Below are positions 23,830 to 37,100 of a stretch of DNA of 64,000 nt, in pieces. The stretch spans positions 2,501-66,500 of the forward strand of contig CM076148.1 in assembly GCA_038025085.1 (NCBI GenBank), in the 5' to 3' direction. The translations under genes and the position numbers were made by a program. The notes beneath the pieces are model-generated. The model saw only the letters and a list, made by a program, of their open reading frames with translations, was not told the DNA's origin and did not search any database. This DNA comes from Tetragonia tetragonoides (lineage: Eukaryota > Streptophyta > Magnoliopsida > Caryophyllales > Aizoaceae). Numbering within the stretch: position 1 is the stretch's first letter; each line of letters starts with the position of its first letter.

Positions 23830-25960
23830 TCCTTACTTGTTGGGATTCATACGGTACCACAAGAATTAAAGTTGCTTATTTTGTCGAATTACATGACCCT
23901 GTGAAATTTTAGGCCAATGGGGATGAAAAACTATAATCCATGAATAACGCGCCTCCTCTCGCGAGCTGTAAAACGAGATGCGACAACTCCTTATCTTAAA
24001 AGATACATAGGGTACCACAAGAATTAAAGTTGCTTATTTTGTCGATTCATATGACCCTGCAAAATTTTCGGCCAATCGGATGAAAAACTAAAATCCATGA
24101 ATAGGGCGCCTTGTCTCGCGAGCTGTAATCTGAGACTCGGCAACTCCTTACTCTTAGGGATTCATAGGGTACCACAAGAATTAAAGTTGCTTATTTTGTC
24201 GATTTATATGACCCTGCCAAAATTTAGTCCAATCGGATGAAAAACGAAAATCCATGTATAGGGCGCCTTCTCTCGCGAGCTGTAAAGCGAGGTGCGACAA
24301 CTCCTTACTCGTTGGGATTCATACGGTCCCCCAAGAATTAAAGTTTCTTATTTTATCGATTTATATGTCCCTGCAAAATTTTATGCCAATCGGATGAAAA
24401 ACTAAAATCCATGAATAGGGCGCCTTCTCTCGCGAACTGTAAAGCGAGACGTGGGAACTCCTTTTTTGTAGGGATTCATAGGGTATCACAAGAATTAAAG
24501 TTGCTTATTTAATCGATTTATATGACCCTGCAAAATTTTTGGCCTATCGGATGAAAAACTAAAATCCATGAATAGGGCGCCTTCTCTCGCAAGCTCTAAA
24601 GCGAGACGCGGCAACTCCTTACTCGTTGGGATTCATACGGTAACACAAGAGTTAAAGTTGCTTATTTTGTCGATTTATATGACCCTGTAAAGTTTTAGGC
24701 CAATGGGGATGAAAAACTATAATCCATGAATAACGCGCCTCCTCTCGCGAGCTGTAAAACGAGATGCGACAACTCCTTATCTGTAAGGATTCATAGGGTA
24801 CAACAACAATTAAAGTTGCTTATTTTGTCGATTTATATGACCCTGCAAAATTTTCGGCCAATCGGATGAAAAACTAAAATCCATGAATAGGGCGCCTTGT
24901 CTCGCGAGCTGTAATCTGAGACTCGGCAACTCCTTACTCTTAGGGATTCATAGGGTACCACAAGAATAAAAGTTTCTTATTTTGTCGATTTATATGACCA
25001 TGCAAAGTTTTAGACCAATCGGATGAAAAACTAAAATCCATGTATAGGGCGCCTTTTCTCGCGAGCTGTAAAGTGAGATTCGACAACTCCTTACTCGTTG
25101 GGATTCATACGGTACCACAAGAATTAAAGTTTCTTATATTGTCGATTTATATGACCCTGCAAAATTTTAAGCCATTCGGATGAAGAACTAAAATCCTTGT
25201 ATAGGGCGCCTTCTCTCGCGAGCTGTAAAGTGAGACACGATAACTCCTTACTCCTTTGGATTCATACGGTACCATAAGAATTAAAGTTTCTTATTTTGTC
25301 GATTTATATGACCCTGCAAAATTTTAGCCCAATCGGAAGAAAAACTAAAATCCATGAACAGGGCGCGTTCTCTGCCGAGCTGTAAAGCGAGACGAGGGAA
25401 CTCCTTATCTGTAGGAATTCATAGGGTACCACAAGAATTAAAGTTTCTTATTTTATCGATTTATATGACCCTGCAAAATTTTAGGCTAATCGTATGAAAA
25501 ACTAAAATACATAAAAAGAGCGCCTTCAATCGCGAGCTGTAATCCGAGACCCATCAACTCCTTACCTGTAGGGGTTATTAGGGTACCACAACAGTTAAAG
25601 TTGCTTATTTTGTCGAATTATATGACCCTGCAAAATTTTAGGCCAATCAAATGAAAAACTAAAATCCATGAATAGGGCGCCTTCTCTCGCAAGCTCTAAA
25701 GCGAGACGCGGCAACTCCTTACTCTTTGGGATTCATACGGTAACACAAGAATTAAAGTTGCTTATTTTGTCGATTTATATGACCCTGTGAAATTTTAGGC
25801 CAATGGGGATGAAAAACTATAATCCATGAATAACGCGCCTCCTCTCGCGAGCTGTAAAACTAGATGCGACAACTCCTTATCTGTAAGGATTCATAGGGTA
25901 CCACAAGAATTAAAGTTGCTTATTTTCTCGATTTATATGACCCTGCAAAATTTTCGGCCA
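23830..25960 (-). repeat. Higher-order repeat with private CAATGGGGATG variant
   Basis: A distinctive monomer with CAATGGGGATGAAAAACTAT followed by AATAACGCGCCTCC recurs at about 23916, 24702 and 25801. Spacings are 786 and 1099 bp, which are 5 and 7 monomers. Flanking monomers (TCTTAGGGATTC, TCGCGAATTGTAAAGC or TCGCGAACTGTAAAGC) recur in similar order. This indicates multi-monomer units duplicated and shuffled together. Confidence 0.75.
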
Positions 25961-26439
25961 ATCGGATGAAAAACTAAAATCCATGAATAGGGCGCTTTGT
26001 CTCGCGAGCTGTAATCCGAGACGCGGCAACTCCTTACTCTTAGGGATTCATACGGTTCAACAAGAATTAAAGTTGCTTATTTTGTCGATTTATATGACCC
26101 TGCAAAATTTTAGGCCAATCGGATGAAAAACTAAAATCCATGTATAGGGCGCCTTCTCTCGCGAGCTGTAAAGCGAGACGCGACAACACCTTACTCGTTG
26201 GGATTCATACGGTACCACAAGAATTAAAGTTGCTTATTTTATAGAGTTATATGACCCTGCAAAATTTTATGCCAATCGGATGAAAAACTAAAATCCATGA
26301 ATAGGGCGCCTCCTCTCGCGAATTGTAAAGCGAGACGTCGGAACTCCTTATCTGTATGGATTCATAGGGTACCACAAGAATTAAAGTTGCTTATTTTATC
26401 GATTTATATGACCCTGCAAAATTTTAGGCCAATCGGATG

Positions 26440-29400
26440 AAAAAATAAAATCCATGTATAGGGCGCCTTCTCTTGCGAGCTGTAAAGCGAGACGCGTCAA
26501 CTCCTTACTCGTTGGAATTCATACAGTACAACAAGAATTAAAGTTGCTTATTTTGTCAATTTATATGACCCTGCAAAATTTTAGGCCAATCGAATAACAA
26601 ACTAAAATCCATGAAAAGGGCACTTTCTCTCACGAGCTGTACTCCGAAACTCGACAACTCCTTATCTGTACGGATTCATAGGGTACCACAAGAATTAAAG
26701 TTGCTTATTTTATCAATTTATATGACCCTGCAAAATTATAGGCCAATCGGATGAAAAACTAATATCCATGAATAGGGCGCCTTCTCTCGCGAGCTGTAAT
26801 CCGGGACCCAGCAACTCCTTATCAGTAGTGATTAATAGGGAACCACAAGATATAAAGTTGCTTATTTTGTCGATTTATATGACCCTGCAAAACTTTAGGC
26901 CAATCGGCTGAAAAACTAAAATCCATTAATAGGGCGCCTTCTCTCGCGAGATGTAATCCGAGACTCGGCAACTCCTTATTCGTTGGGATTCATACGATAC
27001 TACAAGATTTGAAGTTGCTTATTTTGTCGGTTTATATGACCCTGCAAAATTTTAGGTCAATCGGATGAAAAACAAAAATCCATGAATAACGCGCCTCCTC
27101 TCGCGAGCTGTAAAACTAGACTCGACAACTCCTTATCTGTAAGGATTCATAGGGTACCACAAGAATTAAAGTTGTTGATTTTGTCAATTTATATGACCCT
27201 GCAAAATTTTAGGCCAATCGGATGAAAAACATAAATCCATAAATAGGGCGCCTTCTCTCGCGAGCTGTAATCCGAGACGCGGCAACTCCATACTCGTTGG
27301 GATTCATAGGGTACCACACGAATTAAAGTTGCTTATTTTGTCAATTTATATGACCCTGCAAAATTTTAGGCCAATCGGATGAAAAATTAAAATCCATGAA
27401 TAGGGCGCCTTCTCTCGCGAGCTGTAAAGCGAGACTCGTCAACTCCTTACTCGTTGGAATTCATACAGTAGCACAAGAATTAAAGTTGCTTATTTTGTCA
27501 ATTTATATGACCCTGCAAAATTTTAGGCCAATCGGATAACAAATTAAAACCCATGAAAATGGCGCCTTGTCTCGCGAGCTGTAAAGCGAGACTCGTCAAC
27601 TCCTTACTCGTTGGAGTTCATACAGTACCACAAGAATTAAAGTTGCTTATTTTGTCTGTTTATATGACCCTGCAAAATTTTAGGCCAATCGGATGAAAAA
27701 CTAAAATCCATGAATAACGCGCCTCCTCTCGCGAGCTGTAAAACTAGACTCGACAACTCCTTATCTGTAAGGATTCATAGGGTACCACAAGAATTAAAGT
27801 TGTTGATTTTGTCGATTTATATGACCCTGCAAAACTTTAGGCCAATCGGATGAAAAACTAAAATCCATGAGTAGGGCGCCTTGTCTCGCGAGCTGTAATC
27901 CGAGACGCGGCAACTCCTTACTCGTTGGGATTCATAGGGTACCACACGAATTAAAGTTGCTTATTTTGTCAATTTATATGACCCTGCAAAATTTTAGGCC
28001 AATCGGATGAAAAATTAAAATCCATGTATATGGCGCCTTCTTTCGCGAGATGTAAAGCGAGACGCGATAACTCCTTACTCGTTGGGATTCATACGTTACC
28101 ACAAGAATTAAACATGCTTATTTTGTCGATTTATATGACCCTGCAAAATTTTAGGCCAATCGGATGAAAAACTAAAATCTATGAATAGACTGCCCTCTCT
28201 CGCGAGCGTTAATCCGAGACCAAGCAACTCCTTATCTGTAAGGATTGTTAGGGTACCACAAGAATTCAAGTTGCTTATTTTGTCAATTTATAGGACCTTG
28301 CAATATTTTAGGCCAATCGGTTGAAAAACTAAAATCCTTGAATAGGGCGCCTTCTCTCGCGAGCTCTAAAGCGAGACGCGGCAACTCCTTATTCGTTGGG
28401 ATTCATACGGTACCACAAGAATTCAAGTTGCTTATTTTGTCGATTTATAGGACCCAGCAATATTTTAGGCCAATCGGTTGAAAAACTAAAATCCATGAAT
28501 AGGGCGCCTTCTCTCGCGAGCTCTAAAGCGAGACGCGGCAACTCCTTATTCGTTGGGATTCATACAGTACCACAAGAATTAAAGGTTCTTATTTTATCGA
28601 TTTGTTTGAACTGCAAAATTTTAGGCCAATCGGATGAAAAACTAAAATCCATGAATAGGGCGCCTTGTCTAGCGAGCTATAATCCGAGACGCGGCAACTC
28701 CTTACTCGTTGGGATTCATATGGTACCACACGAATTAGAGTTGCTTATTTTATCAATTTATATGACCCTGCAAAATTTTAGGCCAATCGGATGAAAAACT
28801 AAAATCCATTAATAGGGCGCCTTGTCTCGCGAGCTGTATTCCGAGACGCGGCAACTCCTTACTCATTGGGATTCATAGTGTACCACACGAATTAAAGTTG
28901 CTTATTTTGTCAATTTATATGACCCTGCAAAATTTTAGGCCAATCGGATGAAAAACTAAAATCCATGAATAGGGCGCCTTCACTTGCGAGCTGTAAAGCG
29001 AGACGCGTCAACTCCTTACTCGTTGGAATTCATACAGTACCACAAGAATTAAAGTTGCTTATTTGTCGATTTATATGACTCTGCAAAATTTTAGGCCAAT
29101 CGAATAACAAACTAAAATCCATGAAAAGGGCGCTTTCCCTCGCGAGCTATACTCCGAAACTCGACAACTCCTTATCTGTAGGGATTCATAGGGTACCACA
29201 AGAATTAAAGTTGCTTATTTTATTAATTTATATGACCCTGTAAAATTATAGGCCAATCGGATGAAAAACTAATATCCATGAAAATGGCGCCTTGTCTCGC
29301 GAGCTGTAAAGCGAGACTCGTCAACTCCTTACTCGTTGGAATTCACATAGTACCACAAGAATTAAAGTTGCTTATTTTATCGATTTATATGACCCTGCAA

Positions 29401-31100
29401 AATTTTATGCCAATCGGATGAAAAACTAAAATCCATGAATAGGGCGCCTTCTCTCGCGAATTGTAAAGCGAGACGTCGGAACTCCTTATCTGTAGGGATT
29501 CATAGGGTACCACAAGAATTAAACTTGCTTATTTTATCAACTTATATGACCCTGAAAAATTTTAGGCCAATCGGATGAAAACCTAAAATCCATGTATAGG
29601 GCGCCTTCTCTCGCGAGCTGTAAAGCGAGACTCGTCAACTCCTTACTCGTTGGAATTCATACAGTACCACAAGAATTAAAGTTGCTTATTTTGTCAATTT
29701 ATATAACCCTGCAAAATTTTAGGCCAATCGGATAACAAACTAAAATCCATGAAAAGGCCACTTTCTCTCGCGAGCTGTACTCCGAAACTCGGCAACTCCT
29801 TATCTGTAAGGATTCATAGGGTACCACAAGAATTAAAGTTGCTTACTTTATCAATTTATATGACCCTGCAAAATTATCGGCCAATCGGATGAAAAACTAA
29901 TATCCATGAATAGGGTGCCTTCTCTGGCGAGCTGTAATCCGGGACCCAGCAACTCCTTATCAGTAGTGATAAATAGGGAACCACAAGATATAAAGTTGTT
30001 TATTTTGTCGATTTATATGACCCTGCAAAATTTTAGGCCAATCGGCTGAAAAACTAAAATCAATTAATAGGGCGCCTTCTCTCGCGAGATGTAATCCGAG
30101 ACTCGGCAACTCCTTATTCGTTGGGATTCATACGGTACTACAAGAATTAAAGTTGCTTATTTTGTCGGTTTATATGACCCTACAAAATTTTAGGCCAATC
30201 GGATGAAAAACTAAAATCCATGAATAATGCGTCTCCTCTCGCGAGCTCTAAAACTAGACTCAACAACTCCTTATCCGTAAGGATTCATAGGGTACCACAA
30301 GAATTAAAGTTGTTGATTTTGTCGATTTATATGACCCTGCAAAATTTTAGGCCAATCGGATGAAAAACTTAAATCCATTAATAGGGCGCCTTGTCTTGCG
30401 AGCTGTAATCCGAGACGCGACAACTCCTTACTCGTTGGGATTCATAGGGTACCACACGAATTAAAGTTGCTTATTTTGTCAATTTATATGACCCTGCAAA
30501 ATTTTTGGCCAATCGGATGAAAAATTAAAATCCATGAATAGGGCGCCTTCTCTCGCGAGCTGTAAGCGAGACGCGTCAACTCCTTACTCGTTGGAATTCA
30601 TACAGTACCACAAGAATAAAAGTTGCTTATTTTGTTAATTTATATGACCCTGCAAAATTTTAGGCCAATCGGATAACAAACTAAAATCCATAAAAAAGGG
30701 CGCCTTGTCTCGCGAGCTGTAAAGCGAGACGCGTCAACTCCTTACTTGTTGGAATTCATACAGTACCACAAGAATTAAAGTTGCTTATTTTGTCGGTTTA
30801 TACGACCCTGCAAAATTTTAGGCCAATCGGATGAAAAACTAAAATCCATGAATAACGCGCCTCCTCTCGCGAGCTGTAAAACTAGACTCGACAACTCCTT
30901 ATCTGTAAGGATTCATAGGGTACCACAAGAATTAAAGTTGTTGATTTTGTCGATTTATATGACCCTGCAAAATTTTAGGCCAATCGGATAAAAACTAAAA
31001 TCCATGAATAGGGCGCCTTGTCTCGCGAGCTGTAATCCGAGACGCGGCAACTCCTTACTCGTTGGGATTCATAGGGTACCACACGAATTAAAGTTGCTTA
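26440..31100 (-). repeat. About 3.13 kb (20-monomer) higher-order repeat
   Basis: The rare run CCGGGACCCAGCAACTCC followed by ATCAGTAGTGAT occurs at 26811 and 29939, an offset of 3128 bp (about 20 monomers). Neighbouring monomers repeat in the same order: GGAATTCATACAGTACC types with CGAATAACAAAC or CGGATAACAAAC, then TAAAACTAGACTCGACAACTCC types near 27109 and 30246. The two copies differ by scattered substitutions. Confidence 0.75.
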
Positions 31101-31199
31101 TTTTGTCCATTTATATGACCCTGCAAAATTTTAGGCCAATCGGATGAAAAACTAAAATCCATGATTAAGGCGCCTTCTCTCGCGAGCTGTAATCCGAGA

Positions 31200-34100
31200 C
31201 TCAGCAACTCATAGTCTGTTGGGATTAATAGGGTACCACAAGAATTAAAGTTGCTTATTTTGTCTATTTATACGACCTTGCAAACTTTTAGGCCAATCGG
31301 ATGAAAAACTAAAATCCATGAACAGGGCGCTTTCTCTCGCGAGCTGTAAAGCGAGACGCGACAACTCCTTATCTGTAGGGATTCATAGGGTACCACAAGA
31401 ATTAAAATTGCTTATTTTGTCGATTAATATGACCCTGTAAAATTTTAGGCCAACCGAATAACAAACTAAAATCCATGAAGAGGGCGCCTTCTCTCGCGAG
31501 CTGTAATCCGTGACCCTATAACTCTTTACTCGTTGGGATACATAGGGTACCACAAGAATTAAAGTTGCTTTTTTTCTCGATTTGTATGACCCTGTAATAT
31601 TTTAGGCCAATCGGATGAAAAACTAAAATCAATGAATAGGGCGCCTTCTTTCGCGAGCTGTAAAGCAAGACGCGATAACTCCTTAATCGTTGGGATTCAT
31701 ACGGTACCACAAGAATTAAAGTTGCTTATTTTATCGATTTATATGGCCCTGCAAAATTTTAGGCCAATCGGATGAAAAACTAAAATCTATGAATAGGGTG
31801 CCTTCTCTCGCGAGTTGTAATCCGAGACCAAGCAACTCCTTATCTGTAGGGATTATTAGGGTACCACAAGAATTCAAGTTTCTTATTTTGTCTATTTATA
31901 GGACCTTGCAATATTTTAGGCCTATAGGATGAAAAACTAAAATCCATGAATAGGGCGCCTTCTCTCCCGAGCTCTAAAGCGAGACGCGGCAACTCCTTAT
32001 TCGTTGGGATTCGTACGGTACCACAAGAATTAAAGTTGCTTATTTTATCGATTTATTTGACCCTACAAAATTTTAGGCCAATCGGATGAAAAACTAACAT
32101 CCATGTATAGGGCGCCATCTCTCACGAGCTGAAACGCGAGACGCGACAACTCCTTACTCGATGGGATTCATACGGTACCACAAGAATTAAAGTTGCTTAT
32201 TTTGTCGTTTATATGACCCTGCAAAATTTTAGGCCAATCGGATAACAAACTAAAATCCATGAAAAGGGCGCCTTCTTTCGCGAGCTGTAATCCGCGACTC
32301 GGCAACTCCTTATCTGTAAGGATTCATAGGGTACCACAAGAATTAAAGTTGCTTATTTTGTCGATTTATATGACCCTGCAAAATTTTAGGCCAATCGGAT
32401 AAAAAAGTAAAATCAGGAATAGGGCGCCTTTTCTCGCGAGCTGTTATCCGAGACGAGGTAACTACTTACTCGTTGGGATTCATAGGGTACCATAAGAATT
32501 AAAGTTTCTTATTTAATCGATTTATATGACCCTGCAAAATATCAGGCCAATCGGATGAAAAACTAAAATCCATGAATAACGCACCTCCTCTCGCGAGCTG
32601 TAAAACTAGACTCGACAATTCCTTATCTGTAAGGATTCATAGGGTACCACAAGAATTAAAGTTGCTTATTTTGTCGATTTATATGACCCTGCAAAATTTT
32701 AGGGCAATCGGATGAAAAACTAAAATCCATGAATAGGGCAACTTGTCTCGCGAGCTGTAATCCGAGACGCGGCAACTCCGTACTTGTTGGGATTCATAGG
32801 GTACCACACGAGTTAAAGTTGCTTATTTTATTAATTTATATGACCCTGAAAAAGTTTAGGCCAATCAGATGAAAAACTAAAATCCATGAATAGGGCGCCT
32901 TCTCTCGCGAGCTGTAAAGCGAGACGCGGGAACTCCTTATCTGTAGGGATTCATAGGGTACCACAAGAATTAAAATTTCTTATTTTGTCGATTTATATAA
33001 CCATGCAAAATTTTAGGCCAATCGGATGAAAAACTAATATCCAGGAATAGGGCGCCTTCTTTCGCAAGCTCTAAAGCGAGACGCGGCAACTCCTTATTCG
33101 TTGGGATTCATACGGTACCACAAGAATTCAAGTTGCTTATTTTGTCGATTTATAGCACCTTGCAATATTTTAGGCCAATCGGTTGAAAAACTAAAATCCT
33201 TGAATAGGGCGCCTTCTTTCGAGAGCTCTAAAGCGAGACGCGGCAACTCCTTATTCGTTGGGATTCATACGGTAGCACAAGAATTCAAGTTGCTTATTTT
33301 GTCGATTTATAGGACCCTGCAATATTTTAGGCCAATCGGTTGAAATACTAATATCCATGAATAGGGCGCCTTCTCTCGCGAGCTCTAAAGCGAGACGCGG
33401 CAACTCCTTATTCGTTGGGATTCATACGGTATCACAAGAATTAAAGTTGCTTATTTTATCGATTTATTTGACCCTGCAAAATTTTAGGCCAATCAGATAA
33501 AAACTAAAATCCATGAAAAGGGTGCCTTCTCTCGTGAGCTACGCGGCAACTCCTTACTCGTTGGGATTTATACGGTACCATAAGAATTAAAGTTGCTTAT
33601 TTTGTCGATTTATATGGCCCTGCAAAATTTTAGGCCAATGAGATGAAAAACTAAAATCCATGAATAGGGCGCCTTCTCTCTCAAGCTCTAAAGCGAGACG
33701 CGGCAACTCCTTACTAGTTGGGATTCATACGGCACCAAGAGAATTAAAGTTGCTTATTTTTTGGATTTATATGACCCTGGAAAATTATAGGCCAATCGGA
33801 TGAAAAACTAAAATTCATGAATAACGCGCCTCCTTTTGCGAGCTGTAAAACGAGACGCGAAAACTCGTTATCTGTAAGGATTCATAGGGTACAACAAGAA
33901 TTAAAGTTGCTTATTTTGTCGATTTATATGACTCTGCAAAATTTTAGGCCAATAGGATGGAAAAATAAATCCATGAATAGGGCGCCTCGTCTCGCGAGCT
34001 GTAATCCGAGACGCGGCAACTTCTTACTCTTAGGGATTCATAGGGTACCACAATAATTAAAGTTGCTTATTTTGTCGATGACCCTGCAAATATTTAGGCC

Positions 34101-37100
34101 AATCGGATGAAAAACTAAAATCCATGTATAGGGCGCCTTCTCTTGCGAGCTGTAAAGCGAGACGCGAGAACTCCTTACTCGTTGGGATTCAAACGGTACC
34201 ACAAGAAGTAAAGTTGCTTATTTTGTCGATTTATATGGCCATGCAAAATTTTAGGCGAATCGGATGAAAAACTAAAATCCATGAATAGGGCGCTTTCTCT
34301 CGTGAGGTGTAAAGCGAGACGCGGGAACTCCTTATCTGTAGGGATTCATAGGGTACCACAAGAATTAAAATTTCTTATTTTGTCGATTTATATAACCATG
34401 CAAAATTTTTGGCCAATCGGATGAAAAACTAATATCCAGGAATAGGGCGCCTTCTTTCGCAAGCTCTAAAGCGAGACGCGGCAACTCCTTATTCGTTGGG
34501 ATTCATACGGTACCACAAGAATTAAAGTTGCTTATTTTGTCCATTTATATGACCTTATGAAATTTTAGGCCAATCGGGTAAAAACTATATTCCATGAATA
34601 ACACGCCTCCTCTCGCGAGCTGTAAAACGAGACGCGACAACTCCTTATCTGTAGGGATTCGTAGGGTACCAAAAGAATTAAAGTTGCTTATTTTGTCGAT
34701 AATATGACCCTGCAAAATTTTAGGCCAATCGGATGAAAAACTAAAATCCATGAATAGGGCGCCTTGTCTAGCGAGCTGTAATCTGAGACGCGGCAACTCC
34801 TTACACTTAGGGATTCATAGGGTACCACAAGAATTAAAGTTTCTTATTTTGTCGATTTATATGACCCTGCAAAATTTTAGTCCAATCGGATGAAAAACTA
34901 AAATCCATGTATAGGGCGCCTTCTCTTACGAGCTGTAAAGCGAGACGCGACAACTCCTTACTCGTTTGGATTCATAAGGTACCACAAGAATTAAAGTTGC
35001 TTATTTTCTCGATTTATATGACCATGCAAAATTTTAGGCCAATCGGAAGCAAAACTAAAATCCATGAATAAGGGCGTCTTCTCTCGCGAGCTGTAAAGCG
35101 AGACGCGGGACCTCCTTCTCTGTAGGGATTCATAGGGTACCAAAAAAGTTAAAGTTGCTTATTTTATCGATTTATATGACCCTGCAAAATTATAGGCCAA
35201 TCGGATGAAAAACTAATATCCATGAATAGGGCGCCTTCTCTCGCGAGCTGTAATCCGAGACCCAGCAACTCCGTATCAGTAGTGATTAATAGGGTACCAC
35301 AAGAATTAAAGTTGCTTATTTTGTCGATTTATATGACCCTGCAAACATTTAGGCCAATCGGATGAAAAACTAAAATCCATTAATAGGGCGCCTTCTCCCG
35401 GAAGATGTAATCCGAGACTCGGCAACTCCTTACTCGTTGGGATTCATACGATACGACAAGAATTAAAGTTGCTTATTTTATCGATTTATATGACCCGGCA
35501 AAATTTTAGGCCAACCGGATGAAAAACTAAAATCCATGAATAACGCGCCTCCTCTCGCGAGCTGTAAAACTAGACTCGATAACTCCTTATCTGTAAGGAT
35601 TCATAGGGTACCACAAGAATTAAAGTTGCTTATTTTGTCAATTTATATGACCCTGCAAAATATTAGGCCAATCGGATGAAAAACTAAAATCCATGAATAG
35701 GCGCCTTCTCTCGCGAGCTGTAAAGCGAGACGCGTCAACTCCTTACTCGTTGGAATTCATACAGTACCAAAAGAATTAAAGTTGCTTATTTTGTCGATTT
35801 ATTTGACCCTGCAAAATTATAGGCCAATCGAATAACAAACTAAAATCCATGAAAAGGGCGCTTTCTCTCGCGAGCTGTACTCCGAAACTCGATAACTCCT
35901 TATCTGTAGGGATTCATAGGGTACCACAAGAATTAAAGTTTCTTATATTGTCGATTTATATGACCCTTCAAATGTTTAGTACAATCGGATGAAAAACTAA
36001 AATCCATGAATAGGGTTCCTTTTCTCGCGAGTTGTAATCCGAGACGCGACAACTCCTTACTCGTTGGGATTCATAGCGTACCACAAGAATTAAAGTTGCT
36101 TATTTTGCGATTTATTTGACCCTGCAAAATTTTAGGCCAATGGGATGAAAAACTAAAATCCATGAATAGGGCGCCTTCTCTCGCGAGCTGTAATCCAAGA
36201 CCCAGCAACTCATAGTCTGTAGGGATTAATGGGGTTCCACAAGAATTAAAGTTGCTTATTTTGTCGATTTATACGACCTTGCAAACTTTTAGGCCAATCG
36301 GATGAAAAACTAAAATCCATGAATAGGGCGCTTTCTCTCACGAGCTGTAAAGCGAGACGCGACTAAGTCCTTATCTGTAGGGATTCATAGGATACCACAA
36401 GAATTAAAGTTGCTTATTTTGTCGATTAATATGACATGTAAAAGTTTAGGCCAATCGGATAACAAACTAAAATCCATGAATAGGGCGCCTTCTCTCGCGA
36501 GCTGTGATCCGTGACCCGGCAACTCTTTACTCATTGGGATTCATAGGGTACCAAAAGAATTAAAGTTGCTTATTTTCTCGATTTGTATGACCCTGTAAAA
36601 TTTTAGGCCAATCGGATGAAAAACTAAAATCCATGAATAGGGCGCCTTCTCTCGCGAGCTGTAATCCGAGACATGACAACTCCTTAATCGTTGCGATTCA
36701 TAGGGTAACACAAGAACTAAAGTTGCTTATTTTTTCGTTCTATATGACCCTGCAAAATTTTAGGACAATTGGATGAAAAACTAAAATCCATGAATAGGGC
36801 GCCTTCTCTCGCGAGGTCTTAAGCGAGACGCGGCAACTCCTTATTCGTTGAGATTCATACGGTACCACAAGAATTAAAGTTGCTTATTTTATCGATTTAT
36901 TTGACCCAACAAACTTTTAGGCCAATCGGATGAAAAACTAAAATCCATGTATAGGGCGCCTTCACTCGTGAGCTGTAAAGCGAGACGCGACAACTCCTTA
37001 CTCGTTGGGATTCATACGGTACCATAAGAATTAAAGTTGCTTATTTTGTCGATTTATATGACCCTGCAAAATTTTAGGCCAATCGGATAAAAACTAAAAT